Source of the DNA: an uncultured Pelagibacteraceae bacterium
GTDB taxonomy: Bacteria; Pseudomonadota; Alphaproteobacteria; Pelagibacterales; Pelagibacteraceae
Direction: 5' to 3'
Length of the DNA stretch: 64,000 nucleotides
Assembly: GCA_902610675.1 (NCBI GenBank)
Contig: CACLWP010000002.1
Coordinates: 1 to 64,000, forward strand
How positions within the stretch are numbered: position 1 is the stretch's first letter; every line of letters starts with the position of its first letter. A program made the translations under genes and the position numbers. Positions 1 through 8,496 of the stretch are shown piece by piece. Under the pieces are notes generated by a model. That model was given only the letters and a program-made list of their open reading frames with translations, did not search any database and had not been told where the DNA came from.

Positions 1-1
1 T

Positions 2-475
2 AAACCAGAACACTTCATTAAATTAGGAAGAAAAAAAATAGAAACATTAATTAAAAAAATTGGTATTTTTAGGATCAAAGCGAAAAGTATCTACAATTTA
101 TCAAAAATACTTGTCAAAAATTATAATGGTAAAGTACCCAGAACTTTTGAAGAACTTGAAAAATTACCAGGCGTAGGACATAAAACTGCTAGCGTAGTTA
201 TGTCTCAAGGTTTTGGGCATCCAGCTTTTGCTATAGATACTCACATTCATAGGTTGGCTCAGAGATGGGGATTAACAAATGGAAAAAATGTTGTTCAAAC
301 AGAAAATGATTTAAAAAGATTATTCCCTAAAAAATATTGGAACAAATTGCATTTACAAATAATCTATTATGGAAGAGAGTTCTGTAAAGCTCGTGATTGT
401 TATGGAATAAGTTGTAAAATTTGCACTTCTTGTTATCCTAATAGAAAAAAACCATTTATTACAAAAAAACCTTAA
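2..475 (+). CDS. nth: Endonuclease III (3' part, cut by window edge)
   Basis: DNA glycosylase/AP lyase of base-excision repair for oxidised pyrimidines. The reading frame is open from base 2, so the N-terminus lies outside the window. Visible are the helix-hairpin-helix LPGVGHKTA with the Schiff-base lysine, the DTHIHRL segment carrying the catalytic aspartate, and a C-terminal cysteine cluster for the 4Fe-4S loop. The cysteine spacing, CKARDCYGISCKICTSC, is not the textbook C-x6-C-x2-C-x5-C. The TAA stop overlaps the ATG of the next gene by one base, suggesting translational coupling. The family call is secure; the state of the iron-sulfur cluster is not. Confidence 0.93.
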   Translation, partial: KPEHFIKLGRKKIETLIKKIGIFRIKAKSIYNLSKILVKNYNGKVPRTFEELEKLPGVGHKTASVVMSQGFGHPAFAIDTHIHRLAQRWGLTNGKNVVQTENDLKRLFPKKYWNKLHLQIIYYGREFCKARDCYGISCKICTSCYPNRKKPFITKKP

Positions 476-1401
476 TGAAAATTTTAGGAATTGGAAATGC
501 GATTGTTGATGTACTTTGTAAAGTTTCAGAAGAATTTTTAAAAGAAAACTCTCTTACAAAAAGTACTATGAAACTTGTTGATGAAAAAGAATTTAATAAA
601 TTACTCTTATCATTAAAAATTGAAGAAACTATTTCAGGAGGCTCTGTTGCCAACTCTATAGTTGGTCTTTCTCAATTAGGAAATGAGGTCGGATTTATAG
701 GTAAAGTGAGCGATGACAAGTTAGGACAAAAATATGAAGAGGGTTTAAATAAAGAGAAAGTGAAGTATTTATATAAAAAAAAAGAGGAGCCAATTCCTAC
801 AGGGTCTTGCTTGATACTAATTACACCAGACTCTGAAAGAACAATGTGTACATTCCTTGGTACAGCTGGAAAAATTGATGATGATGACGTCCATGAAGAA
901 GACATAAAAAATGCTGAAATGGTTTTTTTAGAGGGTTATTTGTGGGATGAAGGTAAACCACGAAAGGCTTTTGATAAAGCAATTATTCATTCTAAAAAAG
1001 TTGCAATGTCCTTATCGGACCTTTTTTGCGTGGAGAGACATAAAACAAACTTTTTAGAATTAGTAAAAAATCAATTAGATATTGTCTTTGCGAACGAACA
1101 AGAAATTTTATCTTTAATAAATGCCAAGTCATTTAAGGAAGCTGTTTCATTTTCGAAAGAAATTAAAAAGAATATTATAATTACAAGAGGCGAGAAAGGA
1201 GCTGTTTCTATCAATGAGGATGAAATTGTAGAAATTAGAGCTAATTCTAATTTGAATATTAAAGATTTAACCGGTGCTGGAGATTTATTTGCTGCAGGAT
1301 ATTTACACGGAGTGATTAATAATTTTAAGATAAAAGAATGCCTAACTAAAGGCACAGAATTATCTTCTAAAATTATTCAGAAAATAGGCGCAAGAATTTA
1401 A
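475..1401 (+). CDS. PfkB-family carbohydrate/nucleoside kinase (adenosine-kinase-like)
   Basis: ATP-dependent kinase of the ribokinase/PfkB fold, probably acting on a nucleoside or sugar in the cytoplasm. The N-terminal signature is SGGSVANSIVGLSQLG (about residues 54-69). The C-terminal signature DLTGAGDLFAAGYL (about 264-277) holds the GAGD anion hole and catalytic aspartate. At 308 residues it is close to the bacterial adenosine-kinase-like branch. The start overlaps the nth stop (TAATG), so the two are probably co-transcribed. Substrate cannot be assigned from sequence: adenosine, ribose or another sugar are all possible. Confidence 0.85.
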   Translation: MKILGIGNAIVDVLCKVSEEFLKENSLTKSTMKLVDEKEFNKLLLSLKIEETISGGSVANSIVGLSQLGNEVGFIGKVSDDKLGQKYEEGLNKEKVKYLYKKKEEPIPTGSCLILITPDSERTMCTFLGTAGKIDDDDVHEEDIKNAEMVFLEGYLWDEGKPRKAFDKAIIHSKKVAMSLSDLFCVERHKTNFLELVKNQLDIVFANEQEILSLINAKSFKEAVSFSKEIKKNIIITRGEKGAVSINEDEIVEIRANSNLNIKDLTGAGDLFAAGYLHGVINNFKIKECLTKGTELSSKIIQKIGARI

Positions 1402-1406
1402 TTTTT

Positions 1407-1967
1407 CTAATTTATTGAATATCCGTTATTATTATTTGAAATAAAATTTTCATCTTTGAAAATTTCCTTCATTTTTTTTCTCAATCTGTAAATATGTGTT
1501 TCAACTGTATGCGTTTCTAAATTTGGTGAATAATCCCAAACATTTTTTTGTAAATCTTTTATAGTTACGTCTTTTTTATCGTGTATAAAAATTATTAAAT
1601 TGGTCTCTCTTTCAGTCAAATCTAATTTTTTATTTTCAAAAAAAATTTTTCTCGAATTTAAGTCTAAATTATATTTTCCAATTCTAATATTTGACTGATT
1701 ATAAAATTTACTTTTTAAAAAATTAACATTTATAGTTTCCAATAAGTTTTCTAATTTAATTGGTAAATTATCTAATACTAAAATATTATTTATGCCCTTA
1801 ATTTCTTTTTGAGATAAAAATAAATAATCAATTTTTGATTCAAATTCAATTTTTTCATATTCTTTTTTTTTACAACTTATGATTTTAAAATTTAAATTTT
1901 CAGAAATTTCGCTTAATATATCAAATAGATTTTGATACTCATATATTATTAAAATTTTTGAACTCAT
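1407..1967 (-). CDS. OmpR/PhoB-type winged-helix regulator with degenerate receiver domain
   Basis: The C-terminal half (about residues 95-186) is a transcriptional-regulator winged helix with LTERETNLIIF, the recognition segment ETHTVETHIYRLRKKMK and the wing NNGYSIN. The N-terminal 85 residues align in outline with a receiver domain but lack the acidic pocket and the phosphorylatable aspartate; the expected strand reads IDYLFLSQK. The switch lysine also appears missing (LPIKLENLL where KPF-LEELL is usual). No histidine kinase is adjacent. It is convergent with the upstream kinase and divergent from the YkuD gene. I infer DNA binding controlled by something other than phosphorylation. Confidence 0.75.
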   Translation of the reverse strand: MSSKILIIYEYQNLFDILSEISENLNFKIISCKKKEYEKIEFESKIDYLFLSQKEIKGINNILVLDNLPIKLENLLETINVNFLKSKFYNQSNIRIGKYNLDLNSRKIFFENKKLDLTERETNLIIFIHDKKDVTIKDLQKNVWDYSPNLETHTVETHIYRLRKKMKEIFKDENFISNNNNGYSIN

Positions 1968-1979
1968 TTGTTTTAAATT

Positions 1980-2477
1980 ATGACAATTATTATTAAAAAT
2001 AAAGAAACTCTTTTATTTGATGACTTTAAATTTAAATGTGCGGTTGGTAAAAAAGGGTTAACCAAAAATAAAAAAGAAGGTGATTTTAAGACACCTATTG
2101 GTATTTTTGAATTAGGAGACATTTATTATAGACCGGATAAAGTCCAAAAACCTGTCTCAAAAATAAAAACTAAAATAATTAGAAAAAATATGGGTTGGTG
2201 TGATGACCCTAATAGCAAACATTACAACAAATTAATAAAAATAAAAAAAAAATTTCAAGGCAGTTTTGAGAAGCTTTTCCGTAACGACAGTAAATATGAT
2301 TTATTGATTTTAATTAAATATAATTACGCAAAGATTATTAAAAACAAAGGTAGCGCAATTTTTTTACATTTAACTCAAAATTATTTACCTACAAAAGGGT
2401 GTATAGCAATAAAAAAAAAAGATTTTTTGATTTTAATTAAATTGATTAATAAAAATACTAAAATAAAGATTACTTAA
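1980..2477 (+). CDS. L,D-transpeptidase catalytic domain (YkuD) protein
   Basis: YkuD-fold protein of 165 residues. The catalytic centre is visible as a histidine in IFLHL followed by LPTKGCIAI with the nucleophilic cysteine. The N-terminal part has the FKTPIGIFELG segment typical of this group (COG3786-like). L,D-transpeptidases crosslink or modify peptidoglycan. There is no signal peptide or membrane segment, so its location is unclear; this group is often annotated as cytoplasmic or of unknown export. The stop region overlaps the end of the convergent YggS gene by 8 bases. Confidence 0.82.
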   Translation: MTIIIKNKETLLFDDFKFKCAVGKKGLTKNKKEGDFKTPIGIFELGDIYYRPDKVQKPVSKIKTKIIRKNMGWCDDPNSKHYNKLIKIKKKFQGSFEKLFRNDSKYDLLILIKYNYAKIIKNKGSAIFLHLTQNYLPTKGCIAIKKKDFLILIKLINKNTKIKIT

Positions 2478-3135
2478 ATCGTTTGCCAAAAATAGCTGTG
2501 CCAATCCTTAGGTAAGTTGACCTATATTCCAGGGCGTCCAAATAATCATTTGTCATGCCCATACTTATTTCAGATAAATTAATTTTTTGATTTAGTTGAG
2601 ACAAATCTTTAAAAAAAAATTTTGGATCTTGATTTTCTGGGGGAATGCACATCGTTCCTATTATATCTAATTTTAATTCTAAACAATGTTTATAAAATTC
2701 TTCCAAATCAGATGGTTCGATACCAGATTTTTGTTTCTCTCCGCCTAAATTTATTTGAATAAAAATTTTTATTTTTTTTGAATTTTTATGCATTTCTTTA
2801 GAAATTTTATTCGCAAGTTTTAAACTATCTAAAGAATGTAAGTAATCGAAAATTTCAAGCGCATTTTTAACCTTATTAGTTTGTAATTTACCGAGCATAT
2901 GCAATTTTAAATTTTCATTTTTTTCTTTAAGTATCGGCCATTTTTTTTGTGCTTCTTGCACTTTATTTTCTCCGAATTCACAATGACCATATTCTATTAA
3001 AGGCATTATATCCTCTTCGGTAAATGTTTTTGATACAGCTATAACTTTTGGGTTATATTCAGATATGGAAAGTTCGTTAATTTTATCCTTAATTTTTTTA
3101 TTTATTTGGATTAAATTACTTAGTGTGTAATGCAT
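2470..3135 (-). CDS. YggS-family pyridoxal phosphate homeostasis protein
   Basis: PLP-binding, non-catalytic barrel protein (YggS/PLPBP) involved in vitamin B6 homeostasis. PLP lysine lies in VIAVSKTF (about residue 35). Further family motifs are FGENKVQEA, HMLGKLQTNK and SMGMTNDY, followed by the C-terminal LRIGTAIFGKR. The length of 221 residues is normal. The start codon sits in the palindrome ATGCAT (3130-3135) that also holds the start codon of the divergent ThiE-like gene, so the two genes overlap head-to-head by 6 bases. Confidence 0.93.
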   Translation of the reverse strand: MHYTLSNLIQINKKIKDKINELSISEYNPKVIAVSKTFTEEDIMPLIEYGHCEFGENKVQEAQKKWPILKEKNENLKLHMLGKLQTNKVKNALEIFDYLHSLDSLKLANKISKEMHKNSKKIKIFIQINLGGEKQKSGIEPSDLEEFYKHCLELKLDIIGTMCIPPENQDPKFFFKDLSQLNQKINLSEISMGMTNDYLDALEYRSTYLRIGTAIFGKRFK

Positions 3136-3660
3136 ATTAAAAATTTAAAACAATATTTTTTCATCGATAAGTTTGACTATTATCATCTAGTAAATTTGAG
3201 TAAAAATATATCTTTTATTTGGAGAAATAAAGATAAAGAACCTTCTCTCAATAATTTAATAGAATTACGCAATTTCTGTAAAAAACATCAAAAAAAACTT
3301 TATATAAGGAATGACGTAAAATTAGCAAACAAAATCAACGCTGATGGGTTGTATATTTCTTCTTCAAACAAAAATTTAATTATCGCATCATCATCTTTTA
3401 GGAAAAGTTTTAAAATCCTAGGATCAGCACATAATTTAAAAGAAATTAGGATAAAAGAACTTCAAGGAGTTAATGAGGTTTTTTTATCTCCTATATTCAA
3501 AAATAAACATAATAAAAAATTAGAAATTTTCAGATACTTAAATTTAAGAAATTCAACTGAAATGAAAGATATAGCTTTGGGTGGTATAAGCAAAAAAAAT
3601 TTTAAAAAATTCAATTTAATCAAACCGTTTGGTTTTGCAGGAATTTCTTTTTTTAAGTAA
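3130..3660 (+). CDS. Thiamine-phosphate synthase/TenI-like protein
   Basis: A divergent member of the ThiE/TenI barrel family (176 residues). Recognisable are ADGLYISSSN (the ADGVHLGQ-type strand), GSAHN, EVFLSPIF and the phosphate-binding DIALGGI near the C-terminus. ThiE joins the pyrimidine and thiazole halves of thiamine, while TenI relatives act as aromatases or salvage proteins. The N-terminus is short and several ThiE active-site positions are altered, so TenI-like or degenerate function is possible. It starts head-to-head with the YggS gene and ends at a strong bidirectional terminator. Confidence 0.65.
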   Translation: MHIKNLKQYFFIDKFDYYHLVNLSKNISFIWRNKDKEPSLNNLIELRNFCKKHQKKLYIRNDVKLANKINADGLYISSSNKNLIIASSSFRKSFKILGSAHNLKEIRIKELQGVNEVFLSPIFKNKHNKKLEIFRYLNLRNSTEMKDIALGGISKKNFKKFNLIKPFGFAGISFFK

Positions 3661-3692
3661 AAAAAAAGGCCCCTTAAAAGGGGCCTTTTTAA
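3661..3692. terminator. Bidirectional rho-independent terminator
   Basis: GGCCCC (3668-3673) and GGGGCC (3680-3685) form a six-pair GC stem around a TTAAAA loop. It is flanked by an A-tract on the left and a T-tract on the right, so it can stop transcripts from both sides. It serves the ThiE-like gene on the + strand and the porin gene on the - strand. Confidence 0.9.
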
Positions 3693-3710
3693 AATCAAAT
3701 ATTATGATGT

Positions 3711-4655
3711 TTAGAATGCAAATGAAGCAGCGAACATAGATGCTTCAGCGTCTAAGTTTGCAGTTCCACCTGAACTTTCAACTTTGTTGAAACCACCAGA
3801 AAATGAGATTGAACCCATAGTATATGATGCTTGTATACCTGTGTTTTCCTCATCTTCAGCAGCATTAGAAAAATCAACTGTTTGTCTACCTGCAGATACA
3901 GTTAGATCATCGTTGATCGCAACAGAGATACCCATGTGAGTAGCATCTTGGTCTGTTGAAGCAACTGCTTCAAAGTCAACGTCAGTTTTTTGGATAGCAG
4001 CTGTCACATTACCCATAGTGTATTTAGCACCATAAGTGTAGTTTTCAGCTATATCACCATCATCAAACGCACCGTACATTAACATTAAACCATCCATTAA
4101 ACCGCTATACTTCAGTGAATATCCTGTTTCAGCTTCAGCAGCAGTAGCTGGTTTTGCGTTGTAAGATACAGATATATCAAAACCCATAGCGCTTACATCG
4201 TAACCCCACTGACCAGTTTGAGTGTTACCTGAACTATCAAGTAAACCATAGTCATTAGCACCACCATTTTCGTTAGCAAGTTCGTATACTGGCGTATATG
4301 CATTTGGAATGATATCTTTTGCAGAGTCTACTCCGCTTCCACTTGAAGAAGCACCAGAGAATGACAACGTACCCATATCACCCATACCAAGTTTTAGATT
4401 GTAATCGTCATATGCATCTGTGTAACCACGATCTATTTCATAATAGACTGATACAGTCATACCATTATCTAGGTCACCACTTCCTGAAAACTTAACACTG
4501 TCAGCCATTACCCACGGATTTGAATCCGTTGCACTGTCTAGACCTGTGTAAGTTAACGCAGCACTACCTGATACACTTAACTCACCAGCAATAGATGCTG
4601 TTGAAACAAGTGAAGTAGCTAAAGCAGTTAAACCTACTTTTGTTAGTTTGTTCAT
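3711..4655 (-). CDS. Outer-membrane porin
   Basis: General porin of 314 residues. The N-terminal signal peptide ends at TASIAGELS. The mature part is rich in glycine, serine and alternating beta-strand patterns, and the protein ends in SMFAASFAF, the terminal phenylalanine being the usual Bam recognition signal. The start has a strong ribosome site (AAGGAG), unusual for this window, and codon use is visibly less AT-extreme than the neighbours, both consistent with very high expression. It ends at the bidirectional terminator and is divergent from the DUF3576 lipoprotein. It is probably the major nutrient porin of this organism. Confidence 0.92.
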   Translation of the reverse strand: MNKLTKVGLTALATSLVSTASIAGELSVSGSAALTYTGLDSATDSNPWVMADSVKFSGSGDLDNGMTVSVYYEIDRGYTDAYDDYNLKLGMGDMGTLSFSGASSSGSGVDSAKDIIPNAYTPVYELANENGGANDYGLLDSSGNTQTGQWGYDVSAMGFDISVSYNAKPATAAEAETGYSLKYSGLMDGLMLMYGAFDDGDIAENYTYGAKYTMGNVTAAIQKTDVDFEAVASTDQDATHMGISVAINDDLTVSAGRQTVDFSNAAEDEENTGIQASYTMGSISFSGGFNKVESSGGTANLDAEASMFAASFAF

Positions 4656-4661
4656 AAATTT

Positions 4662-4668
4662 ACTCCTT
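4662..4668 (-). promoter_or_regulatory. Strong Shine-Dalgarno of the porin gene
   Basis: Read on the - strand the leader is AAAAAAGGAGTAAATTTATG, a full AAGGAG core six to seven bases before the ATG. Most genes in this window have no clear ribosome site, so this one supports the chosen start and high translation. Confidence 0.8.
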
Positions 4669-4679
4669 TTTTATAATTA

Positions 4680-4685
4680 ATTATA
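4680..4685 (-). promoter_or_regulatory. Possible -10 element of the porin promoter
   Basis: An exact TATAAT on the - strand, about 12 bases upstream of the Shine-Dalgarno. No convincing -35 hexamer is seen at the standard spacing, and the implied leader is short, so this is tentative. Confidence 0.35.
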
Positions 4686-4697
4686 AACAAGGCATTT

Positions 4698-4727
4698 TTA
4701 GCAAAAAATTGCAGATCTCTTAGCAAA
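4698..4727. repeat. Direct repeat TTAGCAAA, 22-base period, upstream of porin
   Basis: TTAGCAAA occurs at 4698-4705 and again at 4720-4727, start-to-start distance 22 bases, about two helical turns. It lies upstream of the porin start in the porin/DUF3576 divergent region. This geometry fits a regulator binding one DNA face, but it may be chance. Confidence 0.35.
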
Positions 4728-4757
4728 TTTTCCCAAAAACAGTTATAATTTGAAATA

Positions 4758-4777
4758 GTGTTGCATTTTTGCATCAC
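4758..4777. promoter_or_regulatory. Imperfect inverted repeat in the porin/DUF3576 divergent region
   Basis: GTGTTGCATTTTTGCATCAC forms a 20-base dyad with one mismatch (GTG-TTGCA against TGCA-TCAC). It could be an operator shared by the divergent genes or a weak hairpin. No protein partner can be named. Confidence 0.35.
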
Positions 4778-4873
4778 TTTTAATTGCATAACATGTGGTT
4801 ATCAAAAAAAACAATGATATTCTAATTTTAAAGGTAATAAATTGTGCTAAAAGCTTATATTTTAGTTAAACTC

Positions 4874-5464
4874 ATGACATCAAAGAAAAATATCGTAATC
4901 TTATTTTCAATCTTAACTCTACTTGCACAAGGTGCGTGTGGACCCCTTAAATTCAAAAAAGTTGACGCAAAGGATGTTCCTCCCAACGTAAGAGACCGGG
5001 TACAAAAAAATATGGAGGAGGGAAAAGGCTTTAGGCTTATGGATTCAAAGAAAAAAGGGACTAATTATGAGTTTGCAAGTTCAAATCCTTTATGGAAAGC
5101 TACGCTAGATACCTTAGATTTTATGCCATTAGTATCGGCAAATTATAGTGGAGGTATTGTCGTTACAGATTGGTACAGTGAGAATAATACTCCAAACGAA
5201 TCAGTTAAAATTTCTGTAAGATTTTTAACAAATGAAATTAGATCTGATGCATTAGATATAAACGTTTTCTTAAAAAAATGTTCTGAAAATTTAACCAATT
5301 GCTCAATCAGTAAAAATAATACTGACATAGTTGCTGATCTTAATTTGAATATACTTAAGAAAGCAACAAAATATGAAAAAGAAATTATTGCAAAATATAA
5401 AAAAGAAAATCCTTACCCAATGGGTGATGCTAGTCATAGAAGTAGAAAATCAAAAAAAAAATAA
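4874..5464 (+). CDS. DUF3576 lipoprotein
   Basis: A conserved alphaproteobacterial lipoprotein of unknown function placed just upstream of leuS, as in many relatives. The ATG at 4874 gives a classic lipoprotein signal ending LLAQGAC, with the lipidated cysteine about residue 22. The family core reads FASSNPLWKATLDTLDFMPL and GIVVTDWYS. The C-terminus is a basic tail, SRKSKKK. A GTG at 4844, with AAGG nine bases upstream, would add ten residues before the signal and cannot be excluded. The protein is probably anchored in the envelope facing the periplasm. Confidence 0.82.
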   Translation: MTSKKNIVILFSILTLLAQGACGPLKFKKVDAKDVPPNVRDRVQKNMEEGKGFRLMDSKKKGTNYEFASSNPLWKATLDTLDFMPLVSANYSGGIVVTDWYSENNTPNESVKISVRFLTNEIRSDALDINVFLKKCSENLTNCSISKNNTDIVADLNLNILKKATKYEKEIIAKYKKENPYPMGDASHRSRKSKKK

Positions 5465-5485
5465 ACCTGAAATAATCTAAAAATT

Positions 5486-8026
5486 GTGGAAAGATATAAT
5501 TTTAAGTTAGCTGAGAAAAAATGGCAAAATTACTGGGAAAAAGATAAAACTTTTAAATCGGTAATTAGTAAAAATAAAAAAAAATTCTATTGTTTAGAAA
5601 TGTTTCCTTATCCCTCTGGAAAAATCCATATGGGTCATGTAAGAAATTATACAATTGGTGATGTGCTATCTAGATTTAAAAATCTAAAAGGATTTAATGT
5701 ACTTCATCCAATGGGCTGGGATTCTTTTGGTATGCCAGCTGAAAATGCTGCAAGACAAAACAAATTAAATCCAAAGGTTTGGACTGAAAAAAATATTGAA
5801 GTAATGAAAACTCAACTTAAAATGTTGGGTCTCTCAATAGATTGGGATAGGGAAATTTCAACATGCTCACCTGATTATTATAAACATCAGCAAAAAATAT
5901 TTTTAGATCTTTATGATAAAGGTCTTGTGTATAGAAAAGAGAGTTATGTTAACTGGGATCCGGTGGATAAAACAGTTCTTGCTAACGAACAAGTAATTGA
6001 TGGGAAGGGTTGGAGATCTGGTGCTATTGTTGAAAGAAAAAAATTAAATCAATGGTTTTTTAAAATTTCTCACTTTTCTGAGGACCTACTAAATGAGCTC
6101 AATAAATTAGATTTATGGCCTGATAAAGTAAAGACTATGCAAAAAAATTGGATCGGAAAATCATTTGGTTGCGAAATAGATTTTCAAATTAATGGTTCAA
6201 AAAAGGTAAAATCAATTAAATGCTATACGACAAGGCCAGACACATTGTTTGGATTTTCTTTTTTAGCATTATCTGTGGACCATCCAATATCAAAATATTA
6301 TGAAAATAATGAGGATTTTATTGAATTCAAAAAAGAATGCTCAAAAACAGGAACTACAGAGGAATCAATAGCTCAGGCTACAAAAATAGGTTTTAAAACT
6401 GAGTTAGAAGCAGTTAATCCCTTAGATGACAAGTTAAAGGTTCCAGTTTATTTTGCTAACTTTGTTTTAATGGATTATGGTTTTGGAGCAGTTTTTGGAT
6501 GCCCGGCACATGATCAAAGAGATTTCGATTTTGCAAAAAAGTATAATCTTGAGATTAAAACGGTAGTTAAACCTACAAATGAATCAGATAATTATCAGGT
6601 TCAAAACGAAGCTTATACTGGAGCAGGTGTAATCGTAAACTCCGAATTCTTAAATGGTCTTTCAGTGCCTGAAAAATCAATAACAGAAACAATCAAGATA
6701 TTAGAGGATAAAAACTTAGGTAAGAAAAAAACTAATTACAGATTAAAAGATTGGGGAATTTCTAGACAAAGGTATTGGGGATGCCCAATTCCAATAGCTT
6801 ATGACAATGACAATAATGTTATTAAAGTGCCAGAGAAAAATTTGCCTGTTGAGCTTCCAGACTCTATCGATCTAAACACAAATGGTAATCCATTAGACTC
6901 TCAAACAAAATGGAAAGAAGTTAAGATCGATGGCAAAGTGTGTACAAGAGAAACAGATACTTTAGATACTTTCGTAGACTCCTCTTGGTATTTTCTTAGA
7001 TTCTGTTCAGCTAAAAATAAAGAAAAGGCTTTTGATATTAATGAAATAGATTATTGGATGCCAGTAGACCAATATATTGGGGGTGTTGAACATGCAATTT
7101 TACACCTTTTATATTCGCGATTTTTTATGAGAGCAATAAGTCTTGATAATAAAGATACAAGCCTAAAAGAACCATTTGAAGGTTTGTTTACTCAAGGTAT
7201 GGTTTGCCACCAAACTTATAAAGACGAGAACAATAATTGGATTTATCCCGAAGATGTTTCTAGTGATGACGGAAAAAATTATTATCAAAACAAAGATCCA
7301 TCAAAGAAAGTTACAGTTGGTCCCTCTGAGTCTATGTCAAAGTCAAAAAAGAATACTGTCGATCCAGAAACAATTATAAAACTATATGGAGCAGACTCAG
7401 TCAGATTATTTATATTGTCAGATAGCCCACCAGAAAAAGATATTCAATGGTCAGATAGTGGAATTTCTGCATCATTTAAATTTTTACAAAAATTATGGTC
7501 TCTAAATGAAAAAATAATCTCTAACAAAAATCAATTCTCAAAATTTGACGAAGATCTAGAGAAATTTACTAATCAAATTATTAAAAAATTAGAGGATGAT
7601 TTGAACAGATTTGGTTTTAATGTGGTGATTGCATCTATTTATAAAATTTACACCTTTTACAATAAGCATACAAATAAAACAGAGTGGGGTAGTAATTTTT
7701 ATGAAAATTACATAAAAATTCTAAAAATTATCAATCCTATAATTCCTCACTTTTCAAATGAATGTCTTGAAAAATTTAACCAATCGGTCAAAAATATCCA
7801 ATGGCCATCAGTCGAAGAAAAATATTTAGAGGAAGAAATAATCAATATTGTTATTCAAATAAATGGTAAAAAAAGAAAGGTTTTATCAATTGATAAATCA
7901 ATCAAAAAAGAAACTTTAATTGAAAAAATTAGAAATGATGATCAAATAAAGAAATATATTGATAATAAGAAAATCGTTAAAACAATATATATAGAAAATA
8001 AATTATTAAACTTTATTATTAAGTAA
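5486..8026 (+). CDS. leuS: Leucyl-tRNA synthetase
   Basis: Charges tRNA-Leu. This is a class I synthetase of 846 residues, normal for bacteria. HIGH-type motif KIHMGHV (about residue 47) follows MFPYPSG. The editing domain shows TTRPDTLFG (about 248) and [13 protein letters not shown] (about 332). The second catalytic motif is ESMSKSKKN (about 618). The start is GTG at 5486. The stop overlaps the ATG of lptE (TAATG). Gene order DUF3576-leuS-lptE-holA-parB is conserved in alphaproteobacteria. Confidence 0.98.
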   Translation: MERYNFKLAEKKWQNYWEKDKTFKSVISKNKKKFYCLEMFPYPSGKIHMGHVRNYTIGDVLSRFKNLKGFNVLHPMGWDSFGMPAENAARQNKLNPKVWTEKNIEVMKTQLKMLGLSIDWDREISTCSPDYYKHQQKIFLDLYDKGLVYRKESYVNWDPVDKTVLANEQVIDGKGWRSGAIVERKKLNQWFFKISHFSEDLLNELNKLDLWPDKVKTMQKNWIGKSFGCEIDFQINGSKKVKSIKCYTTRPDTLFGFSFLALSVDHPISKYYENNEDFIEFKKECSKTGTTEESIAQATKIGFKTELEAVNPLDDKLKVPVYFANFVLMDYGFGAVFGCPAHDQRDFDFAKKYNLEIKTVVKPTNESDNYQVQNEAYTGAGVIVNSEFLNGLSVPEKSITETIKILEDKNLGKKKTNYRLKDWGISRQRYWGCPIPIAYDNDNNVIKVPEKNLPVELPDSIDLNTNGNPLDSQTKWKEVKIDGKVCTRETDTLDTFVDSSWYFLRFCSAKNKEKAFDINEIDYWMPVDQYIGGVEHAILHLLYSRFFMRAISLDNKDTSLKEPFEGLFTQGMVCHQTYKDENNNWIYPEDVSSDDGKNYYQNKDPSKKVTVGPSESMSKSKKNTVDPETIIKLYGADSVRLFILSDSPPEKDIQWSDSGISASFKFLQKLWSLNEKIISNKNQFSKFDEDLEKFTNQIIKKLEDDLNRFGFNVVIASIYKIYTFYNKHTNKTEWGSNFYENYIKILKIINPIIPHFSNECLEKFNQSVKNIQWPSVEEKYLEEEIINIVIQINGKKRKVLSIDKSIKKETLIEKIRNDDQIKKYIDNKKIVKTIYIENKLLNFIIK

Positions 8027-8496
8027 TGATCAAAAAAACAAAATATCTAATTATCTTTTTAATTTTATTGTCTTGTGGATATTCACCTATTTACCAATCA
8101 AGTAATGAGATAAATTTAAAACTAGCTTCGATAAATTATTCTGGGGATAAAAAAATTGGAAGAGAGATTATAAAGAGTCTTAAAAAATTCAAAAAAAGCT
8201 CGAATTCAAATATTTTTGATGCAAGTTTTGTTGTTACAAAAAAAGAAATTATAGTTACCAAAGACAAAAAAGGAGATCCCTCAAGTTTCAGGACAACTAT
8301 TGAGATAAATTTAGATTTAATTCATCAAAAAGACGATAAAGTATTTACAAAAACATTTATAGAAGAGTCAACTTATGACTCAATGGAAAATAAATTTGAA
8401 TTAAATAAGTATAAAAATAAACTTGAAGAAAATATAGTAGTCAAAATTTTAAATGACATAAATATTTATTTCAATATCATTCAAAATGATTTCTAA
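8026..8496 (+). CDS. lptE: LPS-assembly lipoprotein LptE
   Basis: Outer-membrane lipoprotein that plugs the LptD barrel and helps insert lipopolysaccharide. A short signal peptide ends in the lipobox LLSCGYSPIY with the lipidated cysteine at residue 17; CGYxP is the usual LptE start. The rest is a low-similarity alpha/beta domain (SFVVTKKEIIVTKD, DPSSFRTTIEI). Sequence similarity is weak in this family, but the position between leuS and holA is diagnostic. It overlaps holA by 11 bases. Confidence 0.85.
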   Translation: MIKKTKYLIIFLILLSCGYSPIYQSSNEINLKLASINYSGDKKIGREIIKSLKKFKKSSNSNIFDASFVVTKKEIIVTKDKKGDPSSFRTTIEINLDLIHQKDDKVFTKTFIEESTYDSMENKFELNKYKNKLEENIVVKILNDINIYFNIIQNDF

